DNA of 64,000 nt from Candidatus Dependentiae bacterium (GTDB taxonomy: Bacteria; Babelota; Babeliae; Babelales; Vermiphilaceae). Positions 19,630-29,802 of this stretch are shown here, in pieces. The notes under the pieces were generated by a model, which did no database searches, was not told the origin of the DNA, and saw only the letters and a program-made list of their open reading frames with translations. Location of the stretch: the NCBI GenBank assembly GCA_020431705.1, contig JAGQHQ010000003.1, positions 43,420 to 107,419 of the forward strand, read 5' to 3'. Numbering within the stretch: the first letter of the stretch is position 1; every line of letters starts with the position of its first letter. Made by a program: the position numbers and the translations under genes.

Positions 19630-21096
19630 TTATTGTATAGTCACCTCTGCAATAATCTTTATTATCGCATCAAATCTTTCAGATTCATTATTTTTATCAT
19701 AATTTACAATGTCCAATCCTTTATCATCAACAATTTTAACTATTTTGAACACACCATATGATTTTATAAATTTCCCCTTTTTTCTAACCTCTTTATCCTT
19801 GTACGTAACTGTAAAAACCACATCACCATGTCCTTCTTTAGTATAAATCTTTTCTATAGAATTCAATTTCTCCCTGACATTTTTTATATTTTTGCCAAGA
19901 TCTATAAATACTTTTTTTATTACATTCTTAACATTTTCCTTTTGTATTTTAAGTCTATCTGAAGCAAAAAATACTATGTTATTTAAATAGATATCAAAAT
20001 TAACATATTTATTTTCTTTGTCATGAGAATATATAGCAGAAACTGTAATTTCGTTTTCTTTATTAATCCTTTTTTCAATTTTTTTCTTTTTGTTTAAAAT
20101 TTCTCTAACAAGATCATCAACCAAACTACCTATATTTTTTTCTTCAAAGAAATTATATATATCTTTGTCTGAAAAAAACTCACCTATATTTTCTTCACCT
20201 CCCGGTGTAGATGTTGATGAAAATTGGCTCTGGCTCATAGCTTTAATAATTTTTAGTGCTGCATTAAGTTTATCTTCTTCAGATCTTATAACGAATGCAA
20301 TGGATTCTTCTTCTTCCTCTTCTATTTGTTTAAAATGTATGTTAATCATATTTTTTTTGTTGGTTTTAGTAAAGTCAGCCTCTTGTGTAATATTTTTATC
20401 ATTATACGTAATGGTAAAATTTATATTACCTGTTTGTTCTTTAGAATTTTCTATTCCATCCAACACATTCTTTATATTTTTTATATTTTCTCCATGCGAT
20501 ATAAGTGCATTTTTTATTACTGATTTAACCTTTTGTCTATTCTCTTTAAGATTACCCTTTTCAAGGATGACTTTGTTGTCGTCACTTCCATTAAAAAAAT
20601 TTTTATTATTTAAATACATATCAAACTGAACAGATGTGACACCTTTGGATACCCCAACAAACGTTGAGAGAACTAAAAGTCTGATTTTTTGACCATCTTT
20701 TAAAAGTATTTTTTCGTATTGAATTTCAATTGAATCGGATTCTACTAATTCTTCAACTTCTCCAATTACAATCTCTTCGGCCAATTCTCTGGCTAATACA
20801 TCTATTTCTTTGATATCTTTTTGTGTAAAAAAGTTATTAGATCTTAAAAATGAAGGCCTGTACTGATACAATAAATAACCAGTACCAACTATAGCTAGAG
20901 CTCCAATACCAGCTTTTTTTGGATTTTCTTTTATCCATTTAAAGAGATACTGACTTGTATCCAAAATGCGTTGAAAACTTGGCAAGTTGTAGCTACCAAA
21001 CCACCCACCGGCAGAAGGCCCTTGCTGCGCTCGTAGCACCGGGCTTATACATAATGTAATTACCATAATTAATGACACACAGTATTTTTGAACCAT
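19630..21096 (-). CDS. Secreted or anchored protein with a large internal duplication
   Basis: A clear signal peptide ends in VLRA/QQG. A second hydrophobic segment (AGIGALAIVGTGYLLYQY) then looks like a membrane anchor. The rest is two related units of about 180 residues (roughly 98-290 and 305-488). Each contains FDxYLNNxxFF, then a helix xVKxVIKxxxxxxGxNIKNxxxxLxxIE, then FTxTYxDK. A low-complexity EEEEEE tract lies near the join. I do not recognise the fold. The start is fixed by AAGGAGAG three bases before the ATG and has its own good promoter candidate. Confidence 0.7.
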   Translation of the reverse strand: MVQKYCVSLIMVITLCISPVLRAQQGPSAGGWFGSYNLPSFQRILDTSQYLFKWIKENPKKAGIGALAIVGTGYLLYQYRPSFLRSNNFFTQKDIKEIDVLARELAEEIVIGEVEELVESDSIEIQYEKILLKDGQKIRLLVLSTFVGVSKGVTSVQFDMYLNNKNFFNGSDDNKVILEKGNLKENRQKVKSVIKNALISHGENIKNIKNVLDGIENSKEQTGNINFTITYNDKNITQEADFTKTNKKNMINIHFKQIEEEEEESIAFVIRSEEDKLNAALKIIKAMSQSQFSSTSTPGGEENIGEFFSDKDIYNFFEEKNIGSLVDDLVREILNKKKKIEKRINKENEITVSAIYSHDKENKYVNFDIYLNNIVFFASDRLKIQKENVKNVIKKVFIDLGKNIKNVREKLNSIEKIYTKEGHGDVVFTVTYKDKEVRKKGKFIKSYGVFKIVKIVDDKGLDIVNYDKNNESERFDAIIKIIAEVTIQ

Positions 21097-21139
21097 ATTC
21101 TCTCCTTGATTGATCGCACAGCATAATTTTATTGTTTTA

Positions 21140-21169
21140 ATTATATCACTTCAACATTGAGAAAATCAA
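21140..21169 (-). promoter_or_regulatory. Candidate promoter for the duplicated secreted protein
   Basis: Minus strand: TTGATT (21164-21169), 18-bp spacer, perfect TATAAT (21140-21145), 44 bp before the ATG at 21096. Confidence 0.5.
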
Positions 21170-21217
21170 TATATTAATACAAATAGAGAAACTGAGCACA
21201 CCTGGTCTACTCACTAT

Positions 21218-21252
21218 AAAAAAACTATCTGTGTTTTAATTTTTTTAGATAG
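21218..21252 (-). terminator. Candidate terminator after the rph-holA genes
   Basis: Minus strand: a short CTATCT/AGATAG stem (21247-21252 with 21225-21230), a 16-nt loop, then seven Ts (21218-21224). It lies 14 bp after the holA-like stop. The loop is long and the stem AT-rich, so it is weak. Confidence 0.35.
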
Positions 21253-21265
21253 AGACTAAATAATA

Positions 21266-22222
21266 CTACTCAATAAAGAATTGAGAATAAAATAGATCAA
21301 ATACTCCTGAATCACCGCCATTTTTGAGAGAGAAATCAATTTCATACATACGTTCATGTGCTTTTTTAATATTATTTAATGGGAGAGTGCGCCAATCTTT
21401 ACGCAAAAAGCTAAATGGCAAACGAAATCCAGCCTCTCGTGCTGTAGAAATATTACCTTGCCGTGTAAGATAAACATAATGATATGCCCTCCATAGCTGC
21501 TCAGACCAAAATACACACCAAAATTGTGGCGAATATGCGTCAACAAGTTTTGACCATTGCACAAAAAAAGAAGTTGGTTGCCGAGCAAAAAAATATTGAC
21601 TCAATAAAAAAAGGGACTGCTGTGGTACAATCAAGGCATCAAGCCATTCATTCATAAAATCTCGTTGAGCGCTACCAAGAACTTGCACATACTGAAGAAC
21701 TAAACATGCAGTATCAAGAGAAATAGTTTTATATTTTTTGAATAACAATAATGCAAAAGTTTTATACACACTCGCATCATCGATCAAAAGATGTGCAAGT
21801 GCCAAAAATAGTTTTTGATCAATCGCGACGGGAACCTGAATAGTAATGCTTTTTTTTAAAAATTTTGCAAACACTGTATCTGAAGCAAATAACATGATCC
21901 TATTTGGGCCAGAGTACATACGACAATAAGAAATAATTTGATTTCTTGACTTTGCATCTAACACAGAAATATCTGAAAGCCAATAGGTACTTTGTGTACC
22001 CAAAAAACACGTCTCAAATTGAGAAATTACTTGAGAAACGCTCATTTGTCTAAGATCAATTCGTTGAACTTGTAGTAACTTTTCTTGTTTGAGCTTAGTT
22101 AATAACAACGAAAAAAAGAGTAATGGATACTTTTTACCTGTAAAAAAAATAAGAGGAACATCAGTAAAAATAGCAGTAAACGTTTTTTTTAGACCACTAT
22201 CCAAAAATTGTTCAAAATTCAT
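21266..22222 (-). CDS. DNA polymerase III delta subunit-like protein
   Basis: A 318-residue cytosolic protein without a signal peptide. The order of elements fits the HolA clamp-loader fold: a strand-rich N-terminal part with LIFFTGKKYPLLFFS, a strand carrying IMLFASDTVFAKFLKK where HolA has its late AAA+ strands, then an all-helical C-terminus with LWRAYHYVYLTRQG, LPFSFLRKDWRTL and MYEIDFSLKNGG, resembling the HolA tail. There is no Walker A, as expected for delta. It lies directly after rph. Similarity is by pattern only, and a lineage-specific unknown remains possible. Confidence 0.5.
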   Translation of the reverse strand: MNFEQFLDSGLKKTFTAIFTDVPLIFFTGKKYPLLFFSLLLTKLKQEKLLQVQRIDLRQMSVSQVISQFETCFLGTQSTYWLSDISVLDAKSRNQIISYCRMYSGPNRIMLFASDTVFAKFLKKSITIQVPVAIDQKLFLALAHLLIDDASVYKTFALLLFKKYKTISLDTACLVLQYVQVLGSAQRDFMNEWLDALIVPQQSLFLLSQYFFARQPTSFFVQWSKLVDAYSPQFWCVFWSEQLWRAYHYVYLTRQGNISTAREAGFRLPFSFLRKDWRTLPLNNIKKAHERMYEIDFSLKNGGDSGVFDLFYSQFFIE

Positions 22223-22227
22223 GCCAA

Positions 22228-23019
22228 TTATTGTAACGTTTTCTGCCGATTTGCCAAACTAAAGAGCGAAACCTTATCACGAGATTTAACCTCTGGACTA
22301 ATTCTTTCAAACTCTTTAAATAGTTGAGAAACACCCTTAATAGCTAAAGTACGCATTGCATCAAATTGCTGCCAAGAAACAAGCGCTTTCTCACTCGATC
22401 CTTGAATTTCAATTACAGAACCTGACCGTGTCAACACAAAATTATAATCAGCATCTATTTGGCTGTCTTCTGCAAAATTAATATCAAGTAATGCAACACC
22501 GTCTGCAATGCCAACAGAAACCGCCGCAATACCATCAACTAAATAATCTTCGACCGATCCTCCAGTAAGAATTCCCTTATACAACCACGTTTGTATAGCC
22601 TGACGTAATGCAAGATACGAGCCTGAAATAGCAGCTGTTCTTGTACTTCCATCAGCATGTAACACATCGCAATCAACAATAATTGTACGCTCACCAAACT
22701 TTTCTAATTTTATGATAGAACGTAAGGATCTACCAATTAAACGAGATATTTCGATTGACCGACTATTTTTCTTTACAGCCGATGAAGCTCGCTGCACCCG
22801 AATTCTCGTTGCCATTGGCAACATAGAATACTCCGCCGTGAGCCAACCTGTCTTGGTTCCCTTTAAAAATGGTGGAACATGTTGCTGCATACTCACAGAA
22901 CACAAAACTTTGGTATTTCCCAACTCGATTAAAACATTGCCTGGTGCTTGGCCAAACGCATTATACGTAACCGTAACTTTTCTCATGCGATCTGCCGCAC
23001 GATTACCGACTCGTTTCAT
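22228..23019 (-). CDS. rph: Ribonuclease PH
   Basis: Phosphorolytic 3'-5' exoribonuclease that trims tRNA 3' ends. The 263 residues contain the conserved GNTKVLCSVS, GWLTAEYSMLP, ISRLIGRSLRSII, DCDVLHADGSTRTAAISG and the C-terminal EIQGSSEKALVS blocks. The family usually runs near 240 residues; the extra lies at the C-terminus. It follows pnp after a terminator-like hairpin and ends 5 bp before the holA-like gene, suggesting those two are co-transcribed. Confidence 0.93.
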   Translation of the reverse strand: MKRVGNRAADRMRKVTVTYNAFGQAPGNVLIELGNTKVLCSVSMQQHVPPFLKGTKTGWLTAEYSMLPMATRIRVQRASSAVKKNSRSIEISRLIGRSLRSIIKLEKFGERTIIVDCDVLHADGSTRTAAISGSYLALRQAIQTWLYKGILTGGSVEDYLVDGIAAVSVGIADGVALLDINFAEDSQIDADYNFVLTRSGSVIEIQGSSEKALVSWQQFDAMRTLAIKGVSQLFKEFERISPEVKSRDKVSLFSLANRQKTLQ

Positions 23020-23041
23020 GTTATATTTCCATTTTTAATAT

Positions 23042-23070
23042 AAAAAACCCCACGAATTTTAATCATGGGG
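23042..23070 (-). terminator. Rho-independent terminator after pnp
   Basis: On the minus strand CCCCAT...GTGGGG forms a hairpin (23048-23070) with one C-A mismatch, followed by six Ts (23042-23047). It sits between the pnp stop and the rph start, so rph may be expressed by read-through. Confidence 0.7.
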
Positions 23071-23104
23071 ATACAATACAACATCTTTGCTATTAAATAA
23101 ATTA

Positions 23105-25192
23105 CTATTGCATCATTTTCAAGCGAATTCTTCCTGTCTCAGGATCATAATCAACCACCTGGACTTTTACAGGATCACCGTTTTTGAAATCCTTCATAAA
23201 AGTACGTTGTTTATCGCGTGGAATATTAGAAACATGAACCAATCCATCTTGACCTGGTACAAGCTCAACAAAAAGGCCAAAGTCAACAACACGTCTAACA
23301 ATACCATCAAATATAGAATTAATCTCTATCTGACCAGCTAACACTTTAATCCAGCCAACAGCCATATCCATATCCGCTTCCGGTCCACCAAAGATTTTGA
23401 CTAATCCATCAGCATCAATATCAATAGAGTTACATTTTGTTTTTTCGATAATTTCACGAATTGTTTTTCCGCCTGCACCAATGATAGCGCCTATTTTGTC
23501 GGTATCAATTTGCATAGTAATAAGCTTCGGTACAAGTTCAGATAATGCAACATTTGGCTCACTCATTACCTTGCTCATTTCCTTCAAAATATGTAAACGA
23601 CCCTGTCTGGCTTGAGTTAGAGATTTTTCAAAAACATCTCGAGATAATCCACCTTTATATTTTATATCCATTTGAATTGCTGTTATACCGTCTTGTGTAC
23701 CAACAACTTTAAAATCCATTAAACCAAAAGCATCTTCAAATCCGGTAATATCTGAAAGAACTGCTAATTGGCCATCACGCCCTCTGAGCAAGCCCATTGC
23801 TATACCACTTACCATTTTCCTAATTGGTACACCAGCATGCATCAACCCCATAGTCGAACCGCACACAGTAGCCATAGATGTAGAACCATCCGAAGACAAC
23901 ATATCTGCAACAACACGTATGGTATAAGGAAACTCTTGCTTATGAGGTAGCATATACTTCAAAGATGACGCTGCTAAATTACCGTGACCAACCTCACGTC
24001 TACCTGGCCCACGCAACGGACGAACTTCCCCAACTGAAAATGGTGGAAAATTATAATCCAGCATAAACGTTTTTGCTGGTGCTTCGTCTTCCATAATACT
24101 TTCTACACGTTGCTCATCTTGACCACCACCAAGTGTTACCGTAACAAGTGCTTGCGTACCACCACGTTTAAACATTGCAGAACCATGGGTAAACGGTAAT
24201 AATCCAACTTCAACATCAATTTTTCGAACTTGATCAAAAGTTCTATTATCAACACGTCTTTGCGTTTTGAGCATGTGATCGGTGATTTTTTTATTAATAA
24301 TCTGTCCAAAAATAGTACCGATAACACCATCTGGTAATAATGCATCGTCAACCTCCTGAATGTACAGCTCTTCAAACTCTTTTTGAAGAGCTTTGAGGTA
24401 ATTGTTTCGTTCAACTTTATCAGCAATGTACATATTTTTTATACGATCATCATTTAAAAAGTCACTAATTTTTTGCGACCATGAATCCCATTTGTACTCA
24501 TCAGCATCTTCTTCTTTTGCTACACCAACTTCTTGCTGAATCTTTTCTTGCCACGTAACTTGCTCTTTAATTTTTTCATGCGCTTGGAACATAACATCAA
24601 TAAACTCTTGCTCTGATATCTCGTTGCACTCACCTTCTACCATGCAAATACCTTCTTTTGTACCAGCAATAACCAAACGCACATCAGACTCTTTCTCTCT
24701 TGCATACAACGGGTTAAACACCCACTGCCCATTATTTACACGCCCAACCTCTATGACACCCACAGGACCCATAAATGGCATTTTTGATATTGTAAGCGCC
24801 AATGAACTTGCAAGCAATGCCAAAGGAGCAGGTTGATGTTTTTTATCAACAGAATAAACAGTTGTCAAAACTTGTACTTGGTTAAAATAGTTTTCTGGAA
24901 AAAGCGGACGGATAGCACGATCAACTAGCCGTGAAGTTAGCACTTCTTTTTCTGTTGATTTACCCTCTCGTTTGTAATAACCACCCGGAATTTTTCCGGC
25001 AGCAGCAAATTGCTCACGATAATCAACCGTCAACGGAAAAAAACCAGGAAAATCCTTACCCGCTGATGATACAACCGTTGCCAAGACAACCGTACCCCCT
25101 TGCTTAAGCCAAACAGCACCATCAGCTTGATCTGCAAATTTACCAAGTGTTACTTCATATCCAAATTCAGGTAGACTAAATGTTTTTCCCAT
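23105..25192 (-). CDS. pnp: Polynucleotide phosphorylase
   Basis: Degradosome exoribonuclease, 695 residues. Two RNase PH-like domains are joined by the helical linker; the second has the FTHGSAMFKRGGTQALVTVTLG and RREVGHGNLA blocks. The C-terminal KH domain (IGAIIGAGGKTIREI) and S1 domain (VDFGLFVELVPGQDGLVHVS) are intact. The ATG at 25192 is preferred to the GTG one codon upstream because of the AGG ribosome site. It lies just downstream of rpsO, the classical rpsO-pnp pair. Confidence 0.97.
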   Translation of the reverse strand: MGKTFSLPEFGYEVTLGKFADQADGAVWLKQGGTVVLATVVSSAGKDFPGFFPLTVDYREQFAAAGKIPGGYYKREGKSTEKEVLTSRLVDRAIRPLFPENYFNQVQVLTTVYSVDKKHQPAPLALLASSLALTISKMPFMGPVGVIEVGRVNNGQWVFNPLYAREKESDVRLVIAGTKEGICMVEGECNEISEQEFIDVMFQAHEKIKEQVTWQEKIQQEVGVAKEEDADEYKWDSWSQKISDFLNDDRIKNMYIADKVERNNYLKALQKEFEELYIQEVDDALLPDGVIGTIFGQIINKKITDHMLKTQRRVDNRTFDQVRKIDVEVGLLPFTHGSAMFKRGGTQALVTVTLGGGQDEQRVESIMEDEAPAKTFMLDYNFPPFSVGEVRPLRGPGRREVGHGNLAASSLKYMLPHKQEFPYTIRVVADMLSSDGSTSMATVCGSTMGLMHAGVPIRKMVSGIAMGLLRGRDGQLAVLSDITGFEDAFGLMDFKVVGTQDGITAIQMDIKYKGGLSRDVFEKSLTQARQGRLHILKEMSKVMSEPNVALSELVPKLITMQIDTDKIGAIIGAGGKTIREIIEKTKCNSIDIDADGLVKIFGGPEADMDMAVGWIKVLAGQIEINSIFDGIVRRVVDFGLFVELVPGQDGLVHVSNIPRDKQRTFMKDFKNGDPVKVQVVDYDPETGRIRLKMMQ

Positions 25193-25218
25193 CACTATAA
25201 ACCTAATACGTAAAATTA

Positions 25219-25488
25219 TTATTTTTTAAGATGCAAACGCTCAATAAGAGACGTATACTTTGCTGCATCTGTTTTCTTCAAATATTGTAAAAAAGTACGA
25301 CGTTGAGAAACCATTTTCAACAAACCTCGCTTAGACGAAAAATCTTTATGATTTTCCTTCAAATGCTCAGTTAACTGATGAATACGCTCAGTCAACATCG
25401 CAACTTGCACCTCTATCGCTCCAGTATTTTTTTCACTTTGACCAAATTCTTCAACCAACTGTTTTTTCTTTTCTCTATTGAGTATCAT
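25219..25488 (-). CDS. rpsO: 30S ribosomal protein S15
   Basis: Eighty-nine residues, the normal S15 length. Hallmarks are the TGAIEVQVAMLTERIHQLTEHL helix region, HKDFSSKRGLL and RRTFLQYLKK. S15 binds the central domain of 16S rRNA. It is followed by pnp after 26 bp and preceded by tRNA-Val, so it may be co-transcribed with the rpoC end or have its own promoter in the 104-bp gap. Confidence 0.97.
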   Translation of the reverse strand: MILNREKKKQLVEEFGQSEKNTGAIEVQVAMLTERIHQLTEHLKENHKDFSSKRGLLKMVSQRRTFLQYLKKTDAAKYTSLIERLHLKK

Positions 25489-25592
25489 CGTACACCTTTT
25501 ACCCTATTTTGTAGCAAAAAATCTCTCCGCCACTTGTAAGCATATCACATATTTTCGTATAAGTAACGAACATAAAACATCAACCACTTTAC

Positions 25593-25667
25593 TGGTAGGC
25601 GTGAGCGGATTTGAACCGCTGGCCCCTGCTACGTCAAAGCAGTGCTCTACCCCTGAGCTACACGCCT
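25593..25667 (-). tRNA. tRNA-Val (GAC)
   Basis: Complete cloverleaf with a 7-bp acceptor stem (AGGCGTG with CACGCCT), D arm, anticodon loop TTGACGT giving anticodon GAC, T loop TTCAAAT, and an encoded CCA. It starts 4 bp after the rpoC stop and precedes rpsO, so it is probably cut from an rpoBC read-through transcript. Confidence 0.95.
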
Positions 25668-25671
25668 GGCT

Positions 25672-28600
25672 TTATTTTTTTTGTTCACTCGATAATGCTT
25701 GCTGGCGTGCTCTTAGCTCTTCTTCTTGCGCTTGACGCTCCAAGTCAGAAACTTCTTGTCCCAAATAACTTTGCTTAAAGCTTGGTATTCCAGTACCTGC
25801 AGGAATCAATTTACCTACAATAACGTTCTCTTTAAGACCGTACAGATAATCCGCTTGACCAAACATTGCTGCTTCGGACAAAATACGCGTTGTTTCCTGA
25901 AATGAAGCAGCCGAAATCCAACTATCGGTAACCAATGATGCCTGAGTAATTCCCAAAAGCATCGGTTTTGCTGTTGCAGGGTTTTTACCCTCAGCTTTAA
26001 GCAATGCATTGACCATACCAAAATGCACTCGATCAACACGATCGCCAACTAAGAAATCTGTGTCACCCGAATTAGTTACGCGTACTTTACGCAACATTTG
26101 TCGTACAATCAGTTCAATATGTTTATCGTTAACATTAATACCTTGAAGTCGATAGATCTCTTGAATTTTATCAACAAGATAACGTTGCACTATATCAGGC
26201 CCTAGAATACGTAACATATCATGTAACACGGGAGAACCTACTGTCAATTGATCGCCAGCACGCACTCTATCACCATTGATAACATTAAGCTGTTTACCTC
26301 TTGGCACAAAATAATCAAATGATTGATCTTTTGATATAACAGAAATTTTACGCATACCCCTGTGTAAACCACCAAATACAACTTCGCCATCAATATCGGA
26401 AATAATCGCTGCATCTTTTGGCATACGAGCTTCAAACAACTCAGCAATACGAGGTAAACCACCGGTAATATCTTTTGTACGAGAAATTTCTCGAGGAATT
26501 TTAACAAGCACATCACCAAATTCAACCCGCTGACCATCATTAACACTTAGAATAGATCCAGCTGGCAAAAAGTAGTGAACAAGCTCATTGCCTTGCTCAT
26601 CGATAATACGTATCGCCGGCTGATACTCTTCACTCTTATGCTCTAAAATAATACGGCTCGATTTGCTTATTGCCTCCTCAAAACGTTCCTGAATAGTTAT
26701 GTTTTCAACAAGATCTACAAACTCAACGTTCCCCCTTTTTTCAGTAAGTAATACCTTACTTGTTGAATCCCACTCAACTAACTTTGTACCAACAGTAACC
26801 ACTTGTTTATCAACAACGTGTAGAATAGAACCATATTCTACAGCATGATCTTGTAGTTCGCGACCGTCTTCTGAAACAATAAGCAAACGTGCTTTACGAC
26901 TCATAACAACATTAAAGCCATCTCTATTTTTTACTGTTTTTACATCACGAAAAGTAATAATACCATTGTGACGCGCAGTGAAGTATGGCCTTTTCGCCAA
27001 ACCACTTGCCGTACCACCAATATGGAACGTTCTCATGGTCAACTGTGTACCTGGTTCACCAATTGACTGCGCAGCAATAATACCAACGGTTGTACCAACA
27101 TCCACTAATCGACCTTTTGATAGATCATACCCATAACACTGAGCACATACACCACGTTTGACACGACACGTTAAAACTGAACGCATCAAGATTTTAGAAA
27201 CAGCAGAATCTGCAAGACGAGCAACATCTTCACGACCAATAACATCACCCTGCTTACAAACAAGTTTTCCAGAAATTGGATCCTTTATGTCTGCAGCAAC
27301 AACACGCCCAAAAACGCGCTGAGCTAATGGGTAAACCACGTCACCAGACTCTTTTAAATCATTAATTTCTATATAACCAAGAGTTTTACAGTCATCTAAT
27401 GTTACTACAACATCTTGTGCAACATCAACCAAACGACGAGTTAAATAACCAGAGTTTGCTGTTTTGAGCGCTGTATCAGACTGACCCTTACGTGCACCGT
27501 GAGTTGAAATAAAGTATTCAAAAACACTCAATCCATCTTTAAAATTGGTTTTTACAGGAGTCTCCATAATATCACCATTCGGCTTGGCCATGTTACCACG
27601 CATACCAACCAACTGTTTAATTTGCTCTCGAGATCCACGCGCTCCCGAGTCTAACATCATAAAAATAGGATTAAAGGGCTCAAATGCCTTATTCTCATTC
27701 AAAAACGCCTTGTTATCTTGCTCTTCAAGCTCTTTGTACATCTCGCGCGCAACATTATCAGTTGCATGTCCCCAGATATCAATTACTTTGTTGTATCGCT
27801 CACGATTTGTAATGACACCATCCATATACAACTCTTCAACACGTCCAACCTCTTCTTCAGCATTTTCAACAATATTGTCTTTTTGAAGAGGAACTAATAA
27901 ATCCGCTATGGAGAAAGAAATACCACTTGCCGTTGCATAATAAAAACCAAGTTTCTTTATACCATCAAGACACTCAACAGCTTCTTTATCTCCAAAGCAA
28001 TAATAAATTTGTTCTACCAAGGCACTTAAATCCCCTTTTTTCATCACCTTATTAACCCAAGAAAACTCTATATCTTCCGGTAACACTTCATACAAAAGCA
28101 CCCGCCCAACAGTGGTTGTAACTATTTCACCATTTAAACGTACTTTGATTTGTGCATGTAAAACAATTTGCTCAGACTGAAATGCGGTAATCACTTCTTG
28201 TAAATTAGCAAAAACCATTCCTTCACCTTTTGCACCACGACGAACCTTTGTCATATAGTGCAAACCAAGAACCATATCCTGTGATGGTACGGTAAGTGGG
28301 CGACCATCTGCTGGAGAAAGAATATTTTTTGTAGAAAGAATCAACTCTCTACTTTCTTTTTGTGCACGCTTACTTAATGGTACATGCACAGCCATTTGAT
28401 CACCATCAAAGTCAGCGTTGAATGCTGCACAAACAAGCGGATGTACTTTAATTGCTTTACCATCAACTAAAATTGGATAAAAAGCTTGTATACCAAGCCT
28501 GTGTAACGTTGGAGCACGATTAAGTAATACTAAGTGATCTTTTACAACCTCTTCTAAAATATCCCACACTTCAGGCTCAAGTTCTTCAACCATACGCTTT

Positions 28601-29802
28601 GCGACACGTAAGTTTGGCGCAAACTCCCACTCAAGTAGACCTGCGTATACATATGATTTAAATAATTCAAGAGCCATAATTTTTGGTAATCCACATTGAT
28701 TCATATGAAGCTCAGGATCAACCACAATCACTGATCGACCAGAATAATCAACGCGACGGCCAAGTAAGTTTTGACGGAATCGTCCTTGTTTTCCCCTCAA
28801 CATTTCACTTAATGATTTTAATGGACGCTTATTTGAACCACGAACAGGTTGACCTCGTCTACCATTATCAATTAAGGCATCAACAGATTCTTGTAACATA
28901 CGTTTTTCATTTTTTATAATAACCGAAGGCGCTTCAATTTCAATTAAGCGTTGCAAACGAATGTTACGATTTAATACTCTTCTGTATAATTCGTTTAAAT
29001 CAGAACTTGCAAAACGGCCACCTTCTAATGGTACAAGCGGACGCAAATCTGGAGGTAAAACAGGAAGCACTTGAAGCACAATCCATTCTGGACGTAACTT
29101 AGCCATTAATAGCCCAGAAAATACCCTTACACGACGCATTATCTTATGTCTAATCGCAACAGAACCTGTTTTTGAGTATTCATCCTGTAATGCAGTGATT
29201 TCATTCTTTAAATCAATCATACTCAAAAGTGAATAAATAGCCTCTGCACCAATTTCAGCAATAAAATCTATATCCTCAGGATTTGATTCAATATACTGTT
29301 CATATTCTGCGTTTGTTAATAACGTTTTACGTGGATAAGGAGATTTGCCTTGATGCACAACAATATACGCATCAAAATAAACAACACGTTCCAAATTTTT
29401 AACTGGCAAATCCAGCAGTAACCCTAAATAGCTTGGTATTCCTTTAAGGTACCAAATGTGAACCACTGGAGATACTAAGGCAATATGGCCCATACGCTCA
29501 CGGCGAACACGAGACTGAATTACTTCAACTCCGCATTTTTCACATGTAATTCCACGATGCTTCATTCGTTTATATTTACCGCAATTACATTCCCAATCCT
29601 TAGTTGGACCAAAAATACGTGCACAAAACAGTCCGTCTCTTTCTGGCTTCAAAGTACGATAGTTAATTGTTTCTATCTTTTTAACTTCACCATAAGAAAG
29701 TGATTTTATTTTTTCAGGAGAGGCAAGCCCAATACGTACAGCGTTAAACTGAGCAACATTAATATATTCACGAAAACGATCAAGCATTTTATTCACTGAC
29801 AT
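25672..29802 (-). CDS. rpoC: DNA-directed RNA polymerase beta' subunit
   Basis: Largest subunit of RNA polymerase, 1376 residues. The N-terminal zinc ribbon ([20 protein letters not shown]) is present. The catalytic Mg-binding [12 protein letters not shown] lies near residue 462, with the [13 protein letters not shown] second zinc site and the [16 protein letters not shown] trigger-loop region downstream. The start overlaps the rpoB end by 14 bp, so translation is coupled; a second Met is only five codons in. No large insertion is obvious. Confidence 0.98.
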   Translation of the reverse strand: MSVNKMLDRFREYINVAQFNAVRIGLASPEKIKSLSYGEVKKIETINYRTLKPERDGLFCARIFGPTKDWECNCGKYKRMKHRGITCEKCGVEVIQSRVRRERMGHIALVSPVVHIWYLKGIPSYLGLLLDLPVKNLERVVYFDAYIVVHQGKSPYPRKTLLTNAEYEQYIESNPEDIDFIAEIGAEAIYSLLSMIDLKNEITALQDEYSKTGSVAIRHKIMRRVRVFSGLLMAKLRPEWIVLQVLPVLPPDLRPLVPLEGGRFASSDLNELYRRVLNRNIRLQRLIEIEAPSVIIKNEKRMLQESVDALIDNGRRGQPVRGSNKRPLKSLSEMLRGKQGRFRQNLLGRRVDYSGRSVIVVDPELHMNQCGLPKIMALELFKSYVYAGLLEWEFAPNLRVAKRMVEELEPEVWDILEEVVKDHLVLLNRAPTLHRLGIQAFYPILVDGKAIKVHPLVCAAFNADFDGDQMAVHVPLSKRAQKESRELILSTKNILSPADGRPLTVPSQDMVLGLHYMTKVRRGAKGEGMVFANLQEVITAFQSEQIVLHAQIKVRLNGEIVTTTVGRVLLYEVLPEDIEFSWVNKVMKKGDLSALVEQIYYCFGDKEAVECLDGIKKLGFYYATASGISFSIADLLVPLQKDNIVENAEEEVGRVEELYMDGVITNRERYNKVIDIWGHATDNVAREMYKELEEQDNKAFLNENKAFEPFNPIFMMLDSGARGSREQIKQLVGMRGNMAKPNGDIMETPVKTNFKDGLSVFEYFISTHGARKGQSDTALKTANSGYLTRRLVDVAQDVVVTLDDCKTLGYIEINDLKESGDVVYPLAQRVFGRVVAADIKDPISGKLVCKQGDVIGREDVARLADSAVSKILMRSVLTCRVKRGVCAQCYGYDLSKGRLVDVGTTVGIIAAQSIGEPGTQLTMRTFHIGGTASGLAKRPYFTARHNGIITFRDVKTVKNRDGFNVVMSRKARLLIVSEDGRELQDHAVEYGSILHVVDKQVVTVGTKLVEWDSTSKVLLTEKRGNVEFVDLVENITIQERFEEAISKSSRIILEHKSEEYQPAIRIIDEQGNELVHYFLPAGSILSVNDGQRVEFGDVLVKIPREISRTKDITGGLPRIAELFEARMPKDAAIISDIDGEVVFGGLHRGMRKISVISKDQSFDYFVPRGKQLNVINGDRVRAGDQLTVGSPVLHDMLRILGPDIVQRYLVDKIQEIYRLQGINVNDKHIELIVRQMLRKVRVTNSGDTDFLVGDRVDRVHFGMVNALLKAEGKNPATAKPMLLGITQASLVTDSWISAASFQETTRILSEAAMFGQADYLYGLKENVIVGKLIPAGTGIPSFKQSYLGQEVSDLERQAQEEELRARQQALSSEQKK

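Noticed and set aside
20090..20629. Plus-strand ORF of 179 codons, serine-rich
   Set aside because: Antisense shadow of the duplicated secreted protein; composition is the complement of lysine/glutamate codons.
27545..27886. Plus-strand ORF opposite rpoC
   Set aside because: The strand is the complement of a highly conserved RNA polymerase gene.
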